Source: Zea mays
Taxonomy: Eukaryota > Streptophyta > Magnoliopsida > Poales > Poaceae
NCBI RefSeq assembly: GCF_902167145.1
Contig: NC_050099.1
Coordinates: 240,820,588 to 240,884,587, forward strand
Direction of reading: 5' to 3'
DNA length: 64,000 bases
In this document: piece by piece, positions 12,251-23,629 of the stretch
How positions within the stretch are numbered: position 1 is the stretch's first letter
Layout of the letters: each line of letters begins with the position of its first letter
The notes under the pieces: model-generated
Databases searched by the model: none
The model's input: only the letters and a program-made list of their open reading frames with translations
What the model was told of the DNA's origin: nothing
Position numbers and translations under genes: made by a program

Positions 12251-12937
12251 GACTTCAGAAAATGTCTGATGACAAGGCTGAAGGTGCACGAAATGAAGTG
12301 AAAAGACTTCTAAGTGCCAGTGTTATTAGAGAGGTAACATACCCAAAGTGGCTGGCCAATACAGTAATGGTAAAGAAAGCCAACGAAAAATGGAGGATGT
12401 GTATTGATTTTACAGATCTCAACAAGGCATGTCCGAAGGATGAACTTCCATTGCCAAGAATAGATTCCCTTGTAGATGCAGCAGCTACTTCGGAACTCAT
12501 GAGGTTATTGGATTGCTAGCTATCACCAAATCTGGATGAAAAAGGAGGATGAGCCGAAGACAAGCTTCATAACTCCTAATGACACCTATTGCAACCTTCG
12601 GATACCAAAGGGGTTCAAGAATGCTGGAGGAAGCTTTAGCAGAATGACTGCCAAAGTTCTCCACTCCCAAATTGGCAGAAATGTGCTTACAAATTTTGAT
12701 GATATTATAGTGAAAAGCACAAAGCAAGAAAACCATGTCGCTGATTTGCAAGAGACATTTGCCAATTTCAGACAAGCTGGTCTTAAGTTAAATCCAGAAA
12801 AATGTGTCTTCGGAGTGAAGAAGGGCAAGTTTCTTGGTTGTCTGGTATCGACAAAGGGCATCGAAGCTAACCCGAGCAAAATCGAAGCTATCCTTCGGAT
12901 GGAGCCGCCAAATTCAAAAATGGGGCTCAACGGTTAG
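12251..12937 (+). pseudogene. Element C reverse transcriptase, broken
   Basis: RT fingers and palm: KRLLSASVIREVTYPKWLAN, RMCIDFTDLNKACPKDELP, PRIDSLVDAAA. A frame break and stops lie at about 12517-12550. RT then resumes with FKNAGGSFSRMTAKVLHSQ and the catalytic box, which reads NFDDIIVKS (near 12691) instead of the usual YVDD. Thumb motifs follow: LKLNPEKCVFGVKKGKFLGCLVS. The two metal-binding Asp residues remain, but the preceding Tyr and Val positions are changed. The frame is lost again after 12930. Confidence 0.85.
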
Positions 12938-13495
12938 CAGGAAGGTTAGCATCGTTAAACAGATTCATTTCAAGATCAGCAGAGAGGAACCTACCTTTCT
13001 TTGAAATTTTGAATCAGTCGAAGTCTTCCAATGGGGTCCAGCTCAACAGAAAGCCTTCGAGGAGCTGAAGCAGTATTTGATAGATTTAACAACTCTAACC
13101 CTTCATCAGGGACCCCATTACTTCTATATGTGGCTGCTTCCCATGCTGCTGTTAGTGCGACACTTGTACAGGAAAAACAAGATGGTCAAATAAAAAAGCA
13201 AGCATCGGTATACTTCGTCTCCGAAGCACTCAGCCCATCAAAGAAAAATTACACAGAATTGGAGAAGGTACTGTATGCTGTATTGATGGCCTCCAGGAAG
13301 CTTCGGCATCACTTCCAAGCATATCATATAATAGTGCCTTCATCACAATCCTTAAAGGACATAATGAGGAACAGAGAAGCTACAGGAAGGGTCGAAAAAT
13401 GGGCCGCAGAACTCAATGAATTCACCATTGATTATGTACATAGATCTTCAATACAATCTCAGGCGTTAGCAGACTTCATTGTTGATTGGACGCCA
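12938..13495 (+). pseudogene. Element C RT thumb/connection and first RNase H
   Basis: Three frames are needed in turn: RLAGRLASLNRFISRSAERN, then EVFQWGPAQQKAFEELKQYL, then a long open frame from about 13100 (PLLLYVAASHAAVSATLVQE, YFVSEALSPSKKNYTELEKV). This is the primary Ty3/gypsy RNase H and connection. It ends with EFTIDYVHRSSIQSQALADF, the spacer that in Tat elements precedes a second RNase H. Confidence 0.82.
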
Positions 13496-13965
13496 GGGAC
13501 TCAGAATGAAGAAACAATAAAAGATGTCGAAGCTTGGACGATATTTTGCGATGGGTCATGGGGGACCTTCGGTGCAGGGGCAGCGGTTGTCCTAGTTGCA
13601 CCTTCCAAAGTCAGAACATGTTATGCAATAAAATTGGATTTCAGTTGTACAAATAATATTGCCGAGTACGAAGCCCTTCTCTTGGGGCTTTGGAAGCTAA
13701 AGGCAATTGGAATAAGAAGGGCAATCCTCAAGACTAATTCGCAAGTTATCTCAGGCCATGTGGACAAAAGCAGTAAGGCAACAGACCCGAAGCTTGAAAA
13801 GTATTTAGATGCAGTCTGAAGGTTGGAAGCCTCTTTTGAAGGATTTTCTGTAAAAAATATCCCAAGGGGAGAGAATGAGCATGCAGACTTATTAGCTAAA
13901 TCAGCGGCACAGAGGCTCCCTTTACCTTCGGAAGTATTTTTTGAAACAATAAAGGCACCTTCGGT
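13496..13965 (+). pseudogene. Element C second (archaeal-like) RNase H
   Basis: The domain begins AWTIFCDGSWGTFGAGAAVV with the first catalytic Asp, then NNIAEYEALLLGLWKLKAIG with the catalytic Glu. The third acidic position, expected as TDSQ, reads TNSQ (LKTNSQVISGHV), a likely inactivating Asp-to-Asn change. A stop at 13817-13819 splits it from the tail that contains NIPRGENEHADLLAKSA. The duplicated, plant/archaeal-type RNase H is a diagnostic feature of the Tat lineage. Confidence 0.85.
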
Positions 13966-15201
13966 CGAGCTCATGGAAAGAGTAGTGCTCACAATTTCAC
14001 CTGTACATAGTGAAGATTGGAGGACTAAAATTGTATCCTTCCTCCAGGGCAACTGTTTTTCAGATGACGAAGCTTACAACAAAAGAATGGAAGCAAGGAC
14101 AAGGCCATATGTCATAATAGAAGGAGAACTATACAAGCACGGAGTTTGCTCTCCATTGCTAAAATGCTTGTCCAGAACCGAAGGACAAGAATTAATGAAG
14201 GACATACATGCAAGGATATGCGGAGCACACATTGGGTCTAGACCTCTGCTAGGGAAAGTTTTCAGACAATGTTTCTACTGGCCGAAGGCAGCTTCGGATG
14301 CAGCAGAATTAGTACAGAAATGTGAAAATTGCCAAAGATGTGCCAGAGATCAGAAGCAACCTTCGTCTTTGACTCAACTAATACAACCAACTTGGCCACT
14401 GTAAAGGTGGGGTTTGGATTTGTTAGGACCGCTACCACCAGCATAAGGCAAACTAAAATATGTTGTGGTGGCGGTGGAATACTTCTCCAAGTGGATTGAG
14501 GCAAAGCCTCTGGCTACAATAACTTTGGCCACAGTACAAAAATTCTTTTGGCAAAGTATCATTTGTCAATTTGGAGTGTCGAATGCTATCACCGTTGATA
14601 ATGGAACTCAGTTCGATGCTGAAACTTTCAAAACTTTTTGTAGCCAAATTGGCACAAAAATACACTTTGCATCAGTGAGGCATCCTGAGTAAAATGGGTT
14701 GGTAGAAATGACAAATGGAATCATAATAACAGGAATAATGAAGTCAATTTTCAATCAGCCTAAAGGAAAGTGGCCAGGCGAATTAATAAAGGTGGTTTGG
14801 AGCCACAATACTGATGTATCAAGGTCAACAGGGTTTACTCTGTTCAAGCTTCTGTTCGGTGATGAAGCAATAACACCGGAAAAAGAAAGAACGGGTTCAA
14901 TAAGAACCTTAGCTTCGATAAAAGATGAAAGTGACTGCCAAGTAACAAAAGATACCATAAAAGGGACCAGACTTCAAGCCATAGAGCACATCAACAAATA
15001 TCAGGCTGAAACAATAAAATGGTGTGACAGAAAAGTTAGATTGAAAAACATCAAGCCAGGTCATTTAGTGCTTCGAAGGGTGGCTAACCCCGATACAGTA
15101 GGGAAGCTTTAGCTTAAAAGGGAAGGCCCTTTCTTGGTAGTATCTTTGTCAAGACCCGGTTCTTACAGGCTGAAGGATATGAACGACAACGACATACCCA
15201 G
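13966..15201 (+). pseudogene. Element C integrase, broken, truncated by fragment D
   Basis: The HHCC zinc knuckle region is HARICGAHIGSRPLLGKVFR with CENCQRCARDQK (to about 14350). After stops near 14402 and 14450 the core appears as VVAVEYFSKWIEAKPL and AITVDNGTQFDAETF. A TAA at about 14690 follows HPE and precedes NGLVEMTNG with the catalytic Glu. The C-terminal part includes RSTGFTLFKLLFGDEAITP and NIKPGHLVLRRV, then a TAG near 15110. Coding similarity stops at 15201, where the TG of fragment D begins; the integrase C-terminus is absent from the window. Confidence 0.85.
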
Positions 15202-15877
15202 TGTAACACCCCTGGTGTTACTGTCACTAAAACTTGAGCATAACATCATGTGCATGGGCATATCATGTGTTTGTTACACCTAGAGTGCATTCACTAGGTA
15301 AAAATTTCAAACAAGTTGTACTGATATGACTTGATGTGTGGTTAACCCTAGGGTAAAGTGCTTAACTTCAGATCAAGGCTTATGGATATAAGTGAAGCCC
15401 AAATATGTGAAAACCTTAAAGGACATGAGACATGATCACAGGATATCAAATTTGAAGGAATTTAGTGACACCAAAACCCTAAAGTGTTAAAAACCCTAGA
15501 AAGACCCCTGAAAGACCCTAAACAAGAACCCTAGGGAGTTAAGTGTAAATTTTGTGCACTTTTGGACCCAAGTGGAAAAACCAAAGTATTAGAGCACCAT
15601 AAATCATATGTTTCACACATTTCAGGATTTGCAAATCAAATTATGGGATTTGGGCTTATTTGCAAAAAGGCACCCTATGCCTCTCATGTGCCTAAGTCCA
15701 AAATCAGTTGAATAGGGCTGACTTTGGAGCTCTACATCTCAGGGTTCTTGAGGATTTTGCAATTGGTCAGTATAGCAAATTTGTAGAGCTATGTAAGGAG
15801 AACAAATGTGATTAAGTGACCAAGCACTAGTGTTGCACAGAAATGAGAGATAAATAGGCTTGAAATTGGACTGTCAG
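15202..15877 (+). repeat. Fragment D: 5' part of an LTR from an unplaced family
   Basis: It starts TGTAACACCCCTGGTGTTAC right at the end of element C integrase coding. It contains TGTTACACC and GTGACACC motifs like other Tekay-type LTR starts, and runs without a gene to the TG of element E. No second copy is present. Its remainder was presumably lost in the deletion that also truncated the 3' LTR of E at 32966. An alternative reading as part of E's LTR is argued against by E's 3' LTR, which starts after its PPT at the equivalent of 15878. Confidence 0.6.
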
Positions 15878-18800
15878 TGTGACACCCCAGTGTCACCTAG
15901 GGTTTCTTCTTAGAGCTAACTCAAAATCATTATCACATGTGAACCAAATTGAGGAAAGAACATCAAAAATTAAGAACAAAGGTTTAAGTAAGTCTTTTTC
16001 ATCTTAAGAAATTCTCCTTAATCATGCCATGCACCTCAAGGTAAGAAGAACTCATAAACCCTAAATACATAAAGGGAATTGGAGAAAAGACTTGGGAAAA
16101 ATACAATATTTTGATATGAACTAAATAACAAAGTTTTAGTGAACTAAATAACCTACAAAATATAGTAAGGAAGTTTGGCCATTTGAATTTTCCAAAATCC
16201 CCAAATCAGTCCATGAACCACGGCCCTATGGGAAAATTCAGAAATCAGAATTCTGAATTTTAGAACCCTTTCCCAAGTTTAGATGTGTTCCCTATATTCC
16301 AAAACTCGAAACCATAAAGTCCAAATATAAAAGTGGCGCCAAATTTCCTTGAACATGCTCTGGTGAAGTTTGAACTCAAACAAAAACAGTTTGACACGAT
16401 TTTGGCGCAGTTTGTCCTCGGGACTCGGCTGTCTGACACTTGCAACTTGGCGACGTTACAACTCTCTGTCCCTAGCCTAAATCCGCGCAACATAGAAACG
16501 ACAAAGCACAATCAGGGGAACAAATCCTTCATAGCGATCTTACCCAAATTTGCGAAGATTTGCGCCCAATCGGCGTTAGAACACGGCAAGAAGCAACGAC
16601 TCCACGTGTTCGACCGCGGCTGACACGCCCGGTTCACGCCAGTTCACGCACCCGCGCCCAGCCGTGCACGCCCGCGCGCCCTCGCCGATCCACGACCGCT
16701 CATGCACCACGCTGTGCCTATAAAGCAGCCTAAGGCCTCGGGCGTACCTCCCCGCGCGCTCTCAGTCCTGCCCGAGCCAAAGTTCACCGGACTTCGCCTC
16801 GAGCACGCCGCGCCACCGCCTGCCAAGCCACCCGAGCCTCGGCCACCGTGGCTAGCTCACTCCAGCCACTTCCAGGCCGCGCTAGTCGCTCGGTTAGCTT
16901 CGCCAGAGGCCCGTGAAGCTTCCCAAGTCCTCGGACCCGACAAAGCCTCACCGGAAACCCTGAATCACCCTCGCCGGACGTCGGTCATCCGCCGCCGCGC
17001 GTGAACCAAGCTAACCAGTAAGCCATTTTCCAATTCCTCGCACCCACGTCTTCCCTAGCATCCAGTGAAGCTCTCTAACTCGTTCAATTGGACTATCGCG
17101 ACGTGAGCAGGCCGAATTCCTTGCTGCCGACGAGCTCGCCCGCCTGTGCGTGTGGACCGACCTACTCCGACCACCACCACCGACGATCCACACCTCGACG
17201 TGATCTCCAGAGACCCCCGGACCTCGCCCGACCCTTCACCGAAGAAACCTCGCCACCGGTAAGCCCCTCCGCCCTTTTCTTCCACCGCGGTCACTGTTCC
17301 ATTAAGGGAAGGACTGCTGGTTCGTTTTAGCAAAATCCTAGGGGGTTTTCTGCAGAGTCATAGACTCAGATGAATAGTGAACCGAGGACCTGTCTGTAAT
17401 ACACTTAGAACCTTTCGCTAGGGACCCAGATGCAAAACCATTTTCCTTTAAACCATTTCTGTTTGTTCTTTTTAAAATAAGCAGAGAACTTAGAAAATTT
17501 GTATCTTGAGAAATGTTCAACCAAATTTAGTCCAACCAATTTTACTGGATTTAAAATATTATGAATTATCAAATAAAAATATTGAACCTTGTGCTTTCTG
17601 TTCTAAAATTTAGAGTTTGGAATTAAATAAGGAAACTGCCCAAACCTTATTAAAATGAAGAAAAATAGTTATGCTTCTATGCTGGACTTAAGAAAATTTG
17701 TAGAAGTCCAAACCCAACTTAGATACCGTTTAAAAATATTAAGCACCCCAGTATTGAAAATTTAAACAAGGTTATCTATTAAAAGCCATAATTTCCCAAA
17801 ACTTAGGAAAATGAGAAAGGCACTAGAAAATAATGAATAGTGGATGCAAATATTTTTCCTAGTCTACTTAAGTAATGAAGAACCTAGGAAAACTAAAAGG
17901 AACCCTAGTCCAGAACAAATTCAAGGTGAAATGTTTTATTAGACACTAATAAAACTAGAAAGGCCATTATTAAAAATATAAGAACAATTTCAAAATTGGT
18001 AAGAAAAATTTAGTAGACTCCTAACTACTAGGACACCACTGCAAAAATGATAAACACCCCAGCCCATCATTTTAAGTGGGTTGAACAAATAAAACTTGGT
18101 ATTGAGCCATATTCCAATTAAGTCATAAGCAAGCCAAAAAGTGTGCAACAATGGGCAAATAAATTTTTACCAGATTATTGATGAAGTAGGCCACCAGAGA
18201 ATAATGCAAAACCTATTCAAAACTACAAAATAATACCCATTGCCCCTACTTCATGAAAAGGCCATTTAATTCAAGAAATTCCTACCACCCTTCCCTTAAG
18301 CAAAAAGTTACCAAATTCTAGAATGATTGCTCTTGCGCAAAGAAGAAGATAGGAAAAATTAGAAATTTGTTGTTTGATATTTTTTAAGTATAGTGGTAGT
18401 AGAAAGCACCCCTTTAGCTAGAAAATTTAGAAAATCATAGTAAAATAACTAATGAGTATTAGTGGATAAAAGTTGGTACAAAGTCAAGTTATAACATCTA
18501 AATGCCAGCAAAAATAAGTCTTAGAGAATAACCCACTGTTAAAAGGAAGTTATAGTTCAAAACACCCCCTTTGCCCTAACACTTGATAATTTTGTAATGA
18601 GAGAACCCCTTACTTTTTAAGCCCCAAATTTTGAGACAGAGAGTTATACACCAGTGAGAAGCCACTGTAATTTTTACAGAAGTTTTGGAAATTTTTAAAA
18701 CTATCTTGTAGTTCAAACCCACCTTAAAGGCATAAAAGAAAAAGGAAAAGAAGAGATAAATTAGAAGGAATAATGAATTTCACCCCAATGAATTCAGCTA

Positions 18801-20556
18801 GGAATCTTAATAAACTTTCACTAAGACATTAAAATGAAATCAGTGGCACACTAAAATAAACTTACCAATTAGCTTAACCAAACTTGACCCTAATCTGCTC
18901 CGTGTACCACAAAAATCTCCAGTAGTAAGATTAAGCTCTACCTTATTAATTTGATCATTCACCATCAAAGTTTAATTGCTAAATTGCATATCATGCCATG
19001 CATGTATCTTACTCATTGCAATCACTAGATTGCCATCTCGCTGACGGAGAGTACGTGCTCATCCCTGAGCAAGGAGCTGTCCACGAGGAAGACTAGGAGC
19101 AAGCTCCGGAGACTGCCATCGAGGATCTCCCCGCAGCCCCAGCATTTGAGGGCAAGCCCCGATTTTAAGCATAATCGTTTATATATGCTACTTTACTACA
19201 CTTAATGTTTGTAGGCTTGGAATGTGCACTTAAGTGTAGGAGTTGCTTAAAACCGTTAGTTGCATGAACTCAGGATTCCTTTTTGAGATGGATACTAGTA
19301 TGCTAGGTCGAGTAGGTGCTTTGCTAATTAGGATCTTGGTAGAAGTCGAGTGTTTTTTTAGCACTCGTGTGAGGTCAGGAATTGATTGTATTCATCTTGA
19401 TAATGGGATCTATGATGGTCTATGGACTTGGATCTAGGGTGGATGCCTTGTCTATGAGACGGGAAAAAGGAATTAAGGATTAATGTGTGGATACCTGAGT
19501 CAAGCGTTTGAACGTACTAAACACATGTCGGGAAATATGGTAACCGGTAAACCTAGTACCTGAGTGAAGCCGGGCGCAGACTTTTCTCCTCACTTGTCCT
19601 GAGACTGGGTCTCCCATGCTAGCTATGGTGGGTACAAGTGCGATCACTGCACGACGGCAGCCGGGGTCAGTGGAGCATTGTATGCCAAGGCGGTGAGCCC
19701 TGGCCGCGAACGGGGAATCGATGGGGACGATTGACGTGTGTGGGGATGGAGTGCCCCTACATGTCGTGTGTTTAGGTTTACCTTGCAAGGTTAAAACTCA
19801 ATTCGAATCATCTGCTTCTCGCAGCTAATGAGACTGCTTGACTCCTTGTACTACATTGAGTAAGAAGTGAAATGAGGCTTTATATGAGATAACTTGTTGA
19901 TTGTATTAAATGACTGTTACCATGTATGCTTAGAAAGAGCAAACTTCGCTAAAATAATGATACCAGAAATGGAAAAGCTAAAAGTTGACCTAAGATACAG
20001 CTAGTGCTTTTGGCAAACCATACCCCTCAGCCAAACAGCTGCATAGTCTAGAGATGGAGGAGTAGATTCCTCACACCGGGTAAGTCTAGCTGAGTATTAG
20101 TATACTCATCCTTGCTTGTGGTATAATTTTTGCAGGTATGCTTCAGGACATGGTTGATGGTGTGACTTGGCCTACCACCCTGCCACCGAGATGGACGGTC
20201 GAGTGGGATGCTGCTCCAGCAGGAGAGGAGCAGGAGGAGTAGTGGCTAGGCCTTGCCCTATTCCTCACTTTCGACGATATCGATTATCCGATGCAATCTA
20301 TCTTATGAACTTATTTCAGTTTACTTGAAAAACTCTGATTTATGTAATAACTACAGTACTTAATTTGAGGTTTCCTGTTTTATTGTATTTCCTCTGTGAC
20401 TCACCTTTGAGTGGGTTAGTGGTATTTGATCCTGGATAAGTGGCTTTATCAGACTAGATCTGAGGGACTGACGGGTTATTCTGATTTAAGTGCGTTGCAG
20501 CCTTTAAGGCGTGACTTGGGCACTTAAGCTGGAATAATTCGGGCGGTTCTGCCACA
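15878..20556 (+). repeat. Element E 5' LTR (about 4.7 kb)
   Basis: It starts TGTGACACCCCAGTGTCACC and ends GGTTCTGCCACA before the PBS. A CpG-rich, Pro/Ala/Arg-looking block at about 16600-17330 contains TATA box TATAAAG at 16719. It is followed by a long A-rich tract at about 17340-18990, then a mixed 1.5 kb tail. The first 2.85 kb is repeated at 30107-32966. Small ORFs in the CpG-rich block occur in both copies but their frames are LTR sequence, not recognisable proteins. Confidence 0.88.
16719..16725 (+). promoter_or_regulatory. TATA box of the element E 5' LTR
   Basis: TATAAAG after GCTGTGCC at the downstream side of the CpG-rich block. It is conserved in the 3' LTR at 30977-30983. Confidence 0.6.
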
Positions 20557-20558
20557 GC

Positions 20559-20570
20559 TAGTATCGGAGC
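20559..20570 (+). other. Primer binding site of element E
   Basis: TAGTATCGGAGC, two bases after the LTR end, differs at two positions from the initiator-Met PBS TGGTATCAGAGC. Confidence 0.75.
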
Positions 20571-20944
20571 AAATACCACCACAGAGAAGAACAATAAACC
20601 ATGAATACCAATTTTCAAAAATCTAAAACTTGCTTAGAAACTAGTGTGAATCGTCACGACTAGAACGCTAGATCTAGGACGAAAGGCCTTAGGAATAGTG
20701 GGAGAAATAGGTGGCTAATTAAGTAGGCCCTGTGGGCCAGTCCTTAGCTTTCTAAAAAGGATGCCCTAAGAGCACCCTTTTATTCGGAGAGAAGACGTTA
20801 TTTTCAGCATACATGCATTATAAAAACTAAAAGGATTAGAAACTAAAGAATTAAAAATTTGAGCTAACCCGCTTCCTTTTAAACCACCCAGGCTCTTTTA
20901 TTTTCTTCTTTCACCATAATCTTTACATCTGATACCCTTCCGTA
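20571..20944 (+). other. Untranslated leader of element E
   Basis: About 370 bp between PBS and the first coding-like frame, with no ORF or repeat that can be supported. It holds a GGACGAAAGGCC sequence of the kind that follows the PBS in these elements. Confidence 0.6.
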
Positions 20945-21823
20945 GATGACCTCACCTACCCCCGCCAAGGAGGAGACATTCGTTTTAGCTTTGATTTCCT
21001 TTCTCACGATGGTTTTCCTTCTATCTTGTGGGAAGTGCTTAACTCCGCCGGTTACCCTACGCCCCCTTTGTACACGGTGCAGCTGTACGAGGAGCATCAG
21101 GTACCACGTTGCCGAGTCTGGCTGACTCTGGAGGCTCATCCCCTTCAGCCGGGTTGGTGTTCCCTTGACTCCGAGACGATTGGATTTAGGACAAACGACA
21201 CCACTGAAGCGGCAGCTATGAAGACCCTGACAAATTTCTGTGGCTACCATCCCCTGGAGATGGTGATGCACCCCTTGGGACTCTTCCCTGCTTAGAAGAA
21301 GGATGACCCCATGTGGTGCAACCGTGTGAGCCATGTGAAGGACGTATGGGTGATGTATCCTGATTTGGTTGGGAGGATCACTGTTCAGTGCATGAGCGCA
21401 CTGTACAACCTTCAGGCCCTACAGAACGACGCAATGGCACATCTTGCTAACCTTGCTCAAACCACCAAGCTCACTCTCGACAGCCGAGAGGACTTCGTGG
21501 TCGACTTGTCCTCAGAGCTGGTAGAGAAGGACCTACAGGTGGAAAGGCTGAGCCAGCGCATCACCACCTTGGAGCAGCAGGTGGAGATCCGAGACAACAC
21601 CATTGATGTCTTGGAAAACTAGCTCCATGATGTGCAGCAGAAACTTGAAGAAGCTAATGACCACCTGGACATGTACCACCTGGAGATGGAGGCCAATGAG
21701 GCCGGAAGCGAGGGAGAAGAGGCTCCTGAGGAGTTAGGACCAGCTCATGGTGCCAATGTGACTGCCTCCGCGATGCCCCCTTCACCCGTATCCAGTGTCG
21801 CTTCTACTACTCAGGGTCGATGA
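20945..21823 (+). pseudogene. Element E gag-leader ORF with C-terminal coiled coil
   Basis: A frame running from about DDLTYPRQGGDIRFSFDFL through LWEVLNSAGYP, EAAAMKTLTNFCGYHPLEMV and ALYNLQALQNDAMAHL. It continues into a heptad-rich stretch (LVEKDLQVERLSQRITTLEQ) and an acidic tail ending TTQGR and TGA. Stops at 21293-21295 and about 21620 interrupt it. ORFs of this layout precede gag in RIRE3/Tekay-like grass elements; the function is not established. A related but different ORF is at 62706-63544. The true start codon is not evident. Confidence 0.65.
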
Positions 21824-22075
21824 GTCGTTTTGACGCTTTAGGAGGATAGAAACCTACGTGAGCTTAGTAATGACAGATTTTGGACTAGGCTTACAGGTAC
21901 TTTTCCCTAATTGATGTAACCCTTGAGAACTTTTGAGATCCGTCGAATGTTTGTAACCATGTTATCCTCGTTCGAACTTAATGTTATGATTATGGCAATT
22001 TCCTTCCATATGAGATAATAGCATGTTGTTCGAAATTGTGATGTGGGATAACAATGGCAGCAATCTCTTTTTCAG
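21824..22075 (+). other. Spacer between leader ORF and gag, with intron-like ends
   Basis: Non-coding. It contains a possible donor ACAG|GTACTT at 21897 and a strong polypyrimidine acceptor CTCTTTTTCAG ending at 22075, immediately before the gag ATG. This may be a 179-bp intron in the gag leader, but only the splice-site patterns support it. Confidence 0.4.
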
Positions 22076-23100
22076 ATGGCAGCCAGGCAGCGCCGCGGGC
22101 ATAACGAGCAAGTTCCCCCGCCGCCTCCCCCAGCTCCCACAGTGCAAGAACTGATGGCTTAGCAGAACGAAATTCTGCGACAGCTCTTGCAGCGCCAGCC
22201 CCACCCTCAGCAGTATGGTGGAGGCCAGCCGCAGCGACCTCGGCCGCGGCAACCTACCAGGAGTTCCTGAGACCGCCCTTGTTCACCAAGACAGAAGATC
22301 AGTTGGACGCTGACGTGTGGTTACGTGTCGTGGAGTCCAAGTTTCCCCTCCTCATGGGAGACTGCCCTGATGACACCAAGGCTCGATTCGCCGCGCAGCA
22401 GCTTCGCGGACCTGCTCGGACTTGGTGGGACTATTTCCGTGCGATGCTACCTGCTGGTCATGAAGTTTCTTGGGAGGAATTCAAGACTGCTTTCAGAGGG
22501 CACCACATCCCAGCTGGAATTCTTGATCGCAAGCTGAATGAATTCCTGGCACTCAATCAAGGAACCCGCACGATATTGCAGTATGCTCAGGCCTTCAACG
22601 ACCTATGCCAGTATGTAGGTTATCATGCTGGTTCCGATGAGAAGAAGAGAGACCGCTTCCGCAGGGGTCTCAACACCAAGTTGCGTGACCGTCTCAACAC
22701 TGTCCGGGCTGATAGCTTCAATGAGTTGGTCAACCAGGCCATCTCCCAAAAGGATTGTATTGTTGCTCACCGGGTAGAGAAGAAGAGGAAGGCACCAATG
22801 TCAGCTCCCTCCGCTCAGACCCAGAGGTTCAGGACTGTTTCCCACAATCAGAGCAGGGGATTTCAGCAACAGGCAGGCAGATGGGTGATCAGGCCACCTC
22901 AGCAACAGTAGCCATCACCCACTTGTTTTCCAGCTCCCGCTCCAAGGAACAATCAACCTCCGTAGCAGCAGTAGTTCCGCCAGGGAAACGGGAACAAGTG
23001 CTTCACTTGTGGCAATGTGGGCCACTATGCCAAGAATTGCCCAAGAAATCAGCAGAGGCAGATGCCAGCACCAAATCAAGACAAGGGAAGAAAGCATAAG
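22076..23100 (+). pseudogene. Element E gag (capsid and zinc knuckle), broken
   Basis: ATG at 22076 in MAARQRRGHNEQVPPPPP, a Gln/Pro-rich N-terminus. A TAG lies near 22160 and a frameshift near 22245. The capsid domain is open at 22279-22911: DADVWLRVVESKFPLL, GPARTWWDYFRAM, SWEEFKTAFRGHHIP, LNEFLALNQGTRTILQYAQ. In the same frame past three Gln-to-stop-like codons comes an intact CCHC knuckle, CFTCGNVGHYAKNCP (about 23000-23045). Gag would form the particle and bind RNA. The breaks make this copy non-coding. Confidence 0.88.
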
Positions 23101-23629
23101 GTGCAAGTCAGGCAAGGGAAGCTCAACTTCACTACTCTGGAGGAGTTACCTGAGGGAGCCCCATCATGACTGGTATCTTTTCAGTTTTTAATCAACCTGC
23201 ATTAATTCTGTTTGATTCTGGTGCATCTCATAGTTTCATTAGCCAGAAATTCAGTGCTAAATGTCAACTGCCTTTCTATCATGCCAAAGGGTCCTTCATG
23301 ATAGCAACACCTGGGGTAAAATTGCAACCAACCAATTAAACCGAAATGTGCCTATCTCAATGGGAAGTAGAATCTTCAAAACCACACTCCTGATTTTAGG
23401 GTTAGAAGGTATGGACATCATTCTCCGACTGGATGACTCAACACCGAATGGTGTTGGATGTAGCTGCTAGAGCTTTGGAGATCCGTTCTCCTACCTTCGA
23501 AGACCTTGTGTTGTATTTACCCAGCAAAGATTCTACTCGATCATGTGCTTTTGCTATGATAGAGTTACCCTTGAAGAAGATTCCAGTGGTCTGTGAGTAT
23601 GTGGATGTTTTTCGGATGAATTACCAGGA
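23101..23629 (+). pseudogene. Element E aspartic protease, frameshifted
   Basis: It continues from the gag frame: GKLNFTTLEELPEGAPIMTG, then the catalytic LFDSGASHSFIS. After a stop near 23339 the frame shifts: KTTLLILGLEGMDIIL in one frame, then TQHRMVLDVAARALEI in another. The linker to RT follows ([22 protein letters not shown]). The Asp-Ser-Gly active site is intact, but at least two frameshifts separate it from the C-terminal half. Confidence 0.82.

Noticed and set aside
16644..17333. Pro/Arg-rich ORFs on both strands in the CpG-rich block of the E LTR (and 30818-31571)
   Set aside because: They arise from base composition of the LTR promoter region. Frames differ between the two LTR copies and no domain is recognisable.
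15202..20556. Taking 15202 as the start of element E's 5' LTR
   Set aside because: The 3' LTR of E starts directly after the PPT at 30107 with TGTGACACCCC, which corresponds to 15878, so 15202-15877 must belong to something else.
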